Below, piece by piece: positions 7,740 to 11,486 of a stretch of DNA of 11,486 nt. This stretch comes from Jimgerdemannia flammicorona (lineage: Eukaryota > Mucoromycota > Endogonomycetes > Endogonales > Endogonaceae): positions 1 to 11,486 of the forward strand of contig RBNI01006309.1 of NCBI GenBank assembly GCA_003990745.1. Direction: 5' to 3'. Both the position numbers and the translations under genes were made by a program. The notes under the pieces are model-generated. The model did no database searches, was not told the DNA's origin, and worked only from the letters and a program-made list of their open reading frames with translations. Every line of letters begins with the position of its first letter. Position 1 is the stretch's first letter.

Positions 7740-8600
7740 AACTACTAGTTATACCAGAACACAAGAAGGAGCAAGCAATGAAATCAGTATATGAACTCAG
7801 TCATCTAGGAGGAATCAACACATATGATAAAGTAAGAAAAACAAAATGGTGGCCAGAAATAGAGGAAGATATCAGACAATTTGTCAAGATCTGTGACAAA
7901 TACCAGAAACAGAAACAAGACCAAAGAAATCAAGCCCCAGGATCAGCACACATAGAGCTAGTGCCATTTGCCCATGTTGTAATAGATGTAATTGGCCCTC
8001 TACCCTTGACCCTGACTGGCAATCAATACATCATCATCATTGCAGACCTCTTCACAAAATGGATAGAGGCAGGACCTCTCAAATAAGCCAATATACAGTC
8101 AATTGCTGATTTCTTTTACAAAGAAATCATCTGCCGATTCAAGACCCCAATGCAATTAACCACAGACAGAGGGACAGAATTTGTGAGCTAGTTCTTTGAG
8201 GTTCTCTACAAAAAGTATAACATCCAGCATAATTGAACTACAGCCTATTACCCTCAAGGAAATAGACAAGCAGAAAGGACCAATAAGACTCTCAAGAATA
8301 TTATGGCAAAGATCTGCAATAACTACAAAAACTGAGATCACTATCTGCCAATAGCATTATCTGCTCTCTGGGATATCTGATTACAAAGCACTCACTTTAT
8401 CCCTCAAGAAATGCTATTTGGAGAAGAAAGTTCTCAAGGAACTCTATTGTTCAATAGAGATGCTGTATGGAAACATGTGGATATAGATATATGGAAACTA
8501 TACCAAATCGGGAAGAAGGCTAAGGATTACATAATCAAGGCACAGATACTATAGCAGAATAATGCAGAAAAGATTCACAAGCCCCTGGAGATTATCAAGA
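7740..8600 (+). pseudogene. Element B integrase, zinc-binding and catalytic core
   Basis: Integrase would join the cDNA to the host chromosome. A single frame holds the whole domain. The N-terminal HHCC module is VYELSHLGG…CDKY, with Tyr at 7790-7792 where the first His is expected, His at 7802-7804, Cys at 7892-7894, and Tyr at 7901-7903 in place of the last Cys. WWPEIEEDI and KYQKQKQDQ lie in their usual places. The catalytic Asp lies in VVIDVIGPLP (7985-7987), the second Asp in TTDRGTEF (8165-8167), and Glu in GNRQAERTN (8273-8275). The 35 residues between the last two give a canonical D,D35E spacing. In-frame stops at 8084, 8189, 8234 and later break it. Three acidic residues are kept, but two of four zinc ligands are lost. 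Confidence 0.92.
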
Positions 8601-8780
8601 TAGCAGACAAAGTTCTGGTATATTGGAATATAGTAGAAGCTTCATGGTCATGAAAACTAGAGCCTAAGTAGGAAGGACCTAACCTTGTGCAAGATATAAA
8701 AGAGACTACCTTTTGGCTATAAAAACTCTCAGGCATAATCATCTCCACTACTATTCACCAAAACTAACTCAAGAAGTATC
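8601..8780 (+). pseudogene. Element B integrase C-terminal GPY/F-like module
   Basis: In the same frame as the integrase core, the sequence shows ADKVLVYW, a stop, LEP-K-stop-EGPNLVQDI and a following TTFWL segment, ending with LKKYHD. Ty3/Gypsy integrases often have a module with K(W/L)-x-GP(Y/F)-x-V here; GPN is one change away from GPY. No chromodomain with its aromatic cage is visible after it. Stops interrupt it about every 20-25 codons. Confidence 0.65.
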
Positions 8781-8831
8781 ATGACTAGTCAATGAAGTAA
8801 TGCTGCTGCCCTCAAGATTACTAGTGTGGCC

Positions 8832-9242
8832 CAGTGAGCTATAGAAAGACAGTGGTGTTTCACTGAGCCACCAATGATGGAGGAATCCTTTGACAGCATC
8901 CAGAGTATAGTGCAAGCATACTTATCATGAATCTCATATTTCAAGGCCTACCTGGACTGAACTAAGTTTCAGAAATACTTCAAGTTGAGACAGCTACTGA
9001 ATTCAAAACAGAAGATGGAAAATGAAGACTATATCAAGGAATGTCAGCTCTCCTATGCTCAAATTACAATCACAAAAAGAGTATATAAGTTATTCAAGGA
9101 TAATAAGTCAGCCTTAGCCCATTTCCAAGAAGTAACCCCAGGAGACTTTGGATATATCATAAGACAATATTGGAAGAACATAATGACACAAATCACACAG
9201 TACAAGGAAATACAAATTGTAGAAGCCTGGAAATTCAAGTGA
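8832..9242 (+). pseudogene. Unrecognised reading frame downstream of integrase
   Basis: This frame differs from the integrase frame. After early stops it reads MMEESFDSIQSIVQAYL from 8874, then ISYFKAYLD and TKFQKYFKLRQLLNSKQKM, and from 8985 to 9242 it is fully open for 85 codons: a basic, helical-looking start, then FKDNKSALAHF, EVTPGDFGYIIRQYW and a charged end. From 8874 it would be about 122 residues with only two stops (8928 and 8958), fewer than in the integrase. I recognise no domain; it is neither a chromodomain nor an envelope (no signal or membrane segment). It could be a separate small ORF, an extended integrase tail reached through an ancient indel, or acquired sequence. It ends 31 bp before the polypurine tract. 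Confidence 0.5.
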
Positions 9243-9273
9243 ATAAGATGCTCTAGGGATGAATCACCTATTC

Positions 9274-9283
9274 AGGAGGAAGA
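9274..9283 (+). promoter_or_regulatory. Polypurine tract of element B
   Basis: AGGAGGAAGA directly precedes the proposed start of the 3' LTR. In LTR retrotransposons this purine run primes plus-strand DNA. The next bases, TATGATGG, would have begun with TG before a G-to-A change. Confidence 0.55.
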
Positions 9284-9535
9284 TATGATGGCTGATCGCA
9301 ATTAGTAACATGAAACAGGGGAATTAGACATATGATCATACTACCTGAATCTGATTCCCAGATAGAGTAGCCTTATAAATAGTAGTTATATTCTGCAAAG
9401 TATAGAAACTTTAAGATTTGCAAAGATTTAGAAGAAGTTAGAATATTTGTAATCAGCACAATTCTAGCAGATGTTAAAGGATTCAATACTTGTAAAATGA
9501 CTCATAACTTAGCCACCTTATAAGCTAGCAAAACG

Positions 9536-9544
9536 TATATAAAT
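9536..9544 (+). promoter_or_regulatory. TATA box in 3' LTR of element B
   Basis: TATATAAAT is a good match to a eukaryotic TATA box. In an intact element the matching copy in the 5' LTR would drive transcription. Confidence 0.5.
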
Positions 9545-9563
9545 AACCCAGCATCTTGGAGTG

Positions 9564-9569
9564 AATAAA
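9564..9569 (+). terminator. Polyadenylation signal in 3' LTR of element B
   Basis: AATAAA lies about 20 bp after the TATA box, so the signal would be close to or upstream of the transcription start. Such a compact arrangement lets the 3' LTR copy, not the 5' copy, be used for polyadenylation. Confidence 0.45.
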
Positions 9570-9717
9570 CCTCAGATGGAAATAGTTCAAAGTAAAGAGA
9601 AAGCAAAGAAACTAGTAAGCCTGTGGGCAGATACACTTCAAACTCATCCACCTCTGCAACCCTGAGAACTCTGTAAGAGTCAGAATAAGTCAAGTTTCAA
9701 GATACAGAAATCTGACA

Positions 9718-10603
9718 TACTTCAAAGGTTAAGTGTCCACTATATTAAAATATATATACCAAAGAGTATAGTAGTCTATATAGGTTATAAAAGACTATTT
9801 TAGTCAAAAGTGATACTATTCCCAAAGAGTAATAATGATGGCCAGAAGTTTCTTTTTATAGATAGTATAATGTATTTCTCAGGCTTTAATTTCTAGGATA
9901 GATAGGATACTGTAAGATCCTCTTTACTAAGTACAGCTCTATAGTAATGTTTGATATATCTATTGTCAATATGAAAGGCCTAATAGAGTCTGATAGTATA
10001 GAGGTCTTGATAATTAGCCTCTTGAGGTATTCTATAATGATTGTACAGGCAGAAGTCCATTCAGCCTTAATATTGACTCCTTTTTACACCAGACTAGTAA
10101 GTATAGTAGTAATTATAGAGTATTCTCAGATGAACCAGTACTAGTAATCTATGATTTTCAGGAAGTATTAAAGAAGCTTGAGGGTGGTTGAAATGAAAAT
10201 ATCTGGTAGACTGATATCTTTCTGAGGTCTACATTGATACTATTAGCTGATATACTATGTTTCAGATATTCTATTGAATTATGGTAGAACTTATATTTAC
10301 TTATCTTAGTATAGAGCTAGTATTCTCATAGTAAGATCAGTATCCTTTTAAGGTAGATATAATATAATTAAACTGTTTTACTATAGATCTAAATATCATC
10401 AATATATACTAAGATACATATATTAAACAATAGTCTAATGATGTTATTTGCAAGGTTCTGAAAGGTAGTAAAAGTATTAGTTAGGCTAAAAGACATGATA
10501 TGGAATTAGTAATATCCAAACTATATCTTAAAGGAAATTTCTCTATATCTTTCTCATTATTGAGAATCTAGTTATTGTATAATAGCAGTACTTCTTTGGG
10601 ATA
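9718..10603 (-). pseudogene. Element D: heavily degraded Ty3/Gypsy RT and RNase H fragment
   Basis: On the minus strand, reading from about 10603 leftwards, several frames together show a decayed start of DLRSAYYQL type, NEKDIEK, FHIMSFSLTN, TFTTFQNLANNII and the RT box LVYIDDI-stop-IYSK (YIDD intact at 10395-10406). NSIEYLKHSISANSINVD (family EYLGHIIS..GI..D) follows. Near 9960 comes an RNase H motif, FILTIDIS, with AVLSKEDL and KLKPEKY shortly after in another frame. These are Ty3/Gypsy signatures. Stops occur every few codons and several single-base indels are needed. The segment is visibly richer in A and T than elements A and B. It starts directly beside the LTR of B and ends at the Copia LTR. 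Confidence 0.82.
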
Positions 10604-10715
10604 TTGGGGGAAGAGCAGCTGTTTATTGGATAACATGTGATGTGAATTTATGCATACTGATTGATAACATCTCCTATGATGATATCTATATATATCAAGT
10701 TATCATATCTCAACA
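10604..10715 (-). repeat. 3' LTR of the Copia element (outer end estimated)
   Basis: On the minus strand the LTR begins TGTTGAGATATGATAAC at 10715, next to the polypurine tract; TGTTGAGATATG-type starts are common in Copia LTRs. It contains a CCAATAAACAG polyadenylation signal. The outer end is placed near 10604, where the sequence begins to read as element D RT. That makes the LTR only about 110 bp, short for the group, so it may be truncated. Confidence 0.6.
10622..10627 (-). terminator. Polyadenylation signal in Copia LTR
   Basis: AATAAA on the minus strand, within TCCAATAAACAG, near the end of the LTR. Confidence 0.45.
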
Positions 10716-10725
10716 CTCCCACTCA
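10716..10725 (-). promoter_or_regulatory. Polypurine tract of the Copia element
   Basis: GAGTGGGAG on the minus strand immediately precedes the LTR start TGTTGAGA, the usual arrangement for plus-strand priming in Copia elements. Confidence 0.65.
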
Positions 10726-10965
10726 GGGAGATATGTACTAAAAAAGAATACAAACTAGACAAAAAGAGCAGTGCAATACATGCAAAACTAGAACTGCAAT
10801 AACCTAAATCTAAGGAATTTTCATGGATTGAAAAGTGTTCTGAAATACCCATAATACCTACAGAAATGTAATGTATATAATCCACTTGTAGATGAGGGAT
10901 GCAATCAACATATGTCAATATCAATGTCAATACAGTATGAGGGACTTTTAACAGCTTGAAAAGTC

Positions 10966-11486
10966 TCATGACCTGTTCGTAAGACTCATTCCTTTGGTGC
11001 ATAGCTCAAACTTCGGTTTTGGAAGGACTTTCATAGGTGAATTGGCAATCATATACTCTATGGGAATGTATTCCAAGTGTATACTCCCACACTCTACACA
11101 TTCTTGAATGAAATGATAGAGTATATTAATGTACTTCGTTCTGCTGTTGTGTACTAGATTTTTGGCAATTACTATCATTGATTGGTTGTCTTGCCTGATC
11201 AGTGTAGAGTACTATTCCTGAGAGAAGCTGAGGTCTTTTAACAGCTCATGGAGCCCAACAGCCTCCTTTGTTGCCAATGACAACACCTGATACTCCACCT
11301 GGAATGATGAGGTTGCCACAGAACTCTGCTTGTGTGTTTTCCATAAAACAACAGACTCTTTGTCTTCATTTGTGCTGATGTGAAAGAGATACACAGTCAT
11401 AGACCAGCAATCATCCAAGTCTCTGGCCCAATTGGCATCACATATGCCAAATAGCTGGATGCCATTATTCTTACTCCTATTTTTTT
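10966..11486 (-). pseudogene. Copia RNase H, C-terminal end of pol (partial)
   Basis: A single minus-strand frame from the right edge reads GIQLFGICDANWARDLDD (family GY.DADWA.D.DDR), VVLWKTHKQSSVATSSFQVEYQ (family W.SKKQ..VA.SS.EAEY), LATKEAVGLHELL, a TAG at about 11209-11211, then RQDNQSMIVIAKN, HNSRTKYINILYHFI, HLEYIPIEYMIAN and KVLPKPKFELCTKGM before TGA at 10966-10968. These are the standard closing blocks of a Copia polyprotein. The DDR of the family reads DDC, and nearby Arg codons look changed to Cys and Trp, as expected from CGN to TGN. With one stop and no frameshift in 173 codons it is far better kept than the other elements. Confidence 0.9.

Larger units (their letters stand above)
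1404..9717 (+). mobile_element. Element B: Ty3/Gypsy element with protease-dUTPase-RT order, 5' truncated
   Basis: Domains follow in the order gag capsid, zinc knuckle, aspartic protease, dUTPase, RT, RNase H, integrase, integrase tail, small unknown frame, polypurine tract, 3' LTR. RT before integrase is the Ty3/Gypsy order. Without the two nested LINEs and one copy of each target duplication it is about 5.9 kb. I find no 5' LTR and no primer-binding site: the left end abuts element A at about 1403 with no LTR boundary. Stops are spread throughout and several indels shift the frame (about 2008, 2280-2390, 6200, 6685, 7270, 7485 and 8780-8870), so it is non-autonomous now. Confidence 0.85.
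9284..9717 (+). repeat. 3' LTR of element B (boundaries estimated)
   Basis: This non-coding segment follows the polypurine tract and lies where element B ends and the minus-strand element D begins. It contains a TATA box at 9536 and a polyadenylation signal at 9564, as expected for U3-R. The proposed ends are T(G/A)TGATGG at 9284 and CTGACA at about 9712-9717. No second copy exists in the window to confirm them, because the 5' LTR is missing. The other strand has an open stretch at 9502-9693, which I regard as accidental. Confidence 0.6.
10604..11486 (-). mobile_element. Ty1/Copia retrotransposon, 3' end
   Basis: Read leftwards from the right edge: the RNase H end of pol with its stop at 10966, a 3' untranslated stretch of about 250 bp (10716-10965) with no further gene, a polypurine tract, and a short LTR. 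RT, integrase and gag would lie beyond the window. It is the best preserved element here, with one internal stop in 173 codons. It joins element D at the outer LTR edge and was probably inserted in it, but the other flank is not available. Confidence 0.85.

Noticed and set aside
8600..8870. Chromodomain after integrase
   Set aside because: No aromatic-cage pattern or (Y/F)LVKW-type start is visible; only a GPY/F-like remnant can be supported.
8874..9242. Envelope-like gene downstream of integrase
   Set aside because: There is no signal peptide, membrane segment or Cys pattern; the translation is charged and soluble-looking.
9502..9693. Minus-strand 63-codon frame
   Set aside because: It lies entirely in the 3' LTR of element B and lacks any motif.
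10703..11002. Minus-strand 99-codon frame with hydrophobic stretches
   Set aside because: It spans the Copia stop codon region, 3' untranslated part and polypurine tract in a different frame from pol, with no family resemblance.
1..11486. CRISPR array, tRNA, rRNA, riboswitch or bacterial operon signals
   Set aside because: There are no regularly spaced repeats, no cloverleaf or rRNA segments that I recognise, and the content is entirely eukaryotic retroelements.

Overview
The window is a graveyard of eukaryotic retrotransposons. I see no host protein gene, tRNA or rRNA in it. Almost every recognisable stretch codes for part of a reverse-transcribing element, and nearly all of it is broken by stop codons and small indels. 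The mix of Ty3/Gypsy, Ty1/Copia and LINE families suggests a repeat-rich fungal genome, but the lineage cannot be fixed from this window. By my hand count there are only about 18 CpG dinucleotides in 11.5 kb, against several hundred expected at roughly 40% GC. The lesions are mostly C-to-T on one strand or the other (CAA/CAG to stop, Asp to Asn, Cys to Tyr). Both fit decay of methylated or RIP-treated DNA.

Layout. (1) 1-54 is a pure A tract. (2) 55 to about 1403 is a fragment of one Ty3/Gypsy pol gene (element A: connector, RT, start of RNase H). (3) About 1404-9717 is a second, nearly complete Ty3/Gypsy element (element B) lacking its 5' LTR and the start of gag. Its order is gag, zinc knuckle, aspartic protease, dUTPase, RT, RNase H, DD35E integrase, a GPY/F-like integrase tail, an unrecognised small reading frame, polypurine tract and 3' LTR. 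(4) Two 5'-truncated LINE copies of one family sit inside B: a 425 bp piece on the plus strand (2494-2918) and a 1,928 bp piece on the minus strand (3098-5025). Each has a poly(A) tail and flanking target-site duplications. (5) 9718 to about 10603 is a very degraded third Ty3/Gypsy pol fragment on the minus strand (element D). (6) About 10604-11486 is the 3' end of a minus-strand Ty1/Copia element (RNase H end, polypurine tract, short LTR), running off the right edge.

How the parts relate. Removing each LINE together with one copy of its target duplication makes the B reading frame continuous from late gag through the protease into the dUTPase. The LINEs therefore landed in an already assembled B element. 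The larger one hit the protease active-site codons themselves. The Copia piece has a single internal stop and looks youngest; element D looks oldest.

The most notable feature is the dUTPase domain fused between protease and RT in a Ty3/Gypsy-type polyprotein. All five dUTPase motifs can be traced, but the catalytic Asp has become Asn. The second notable feature is an unrecognised reading frame between integrase and the 3' LTR of the same element.
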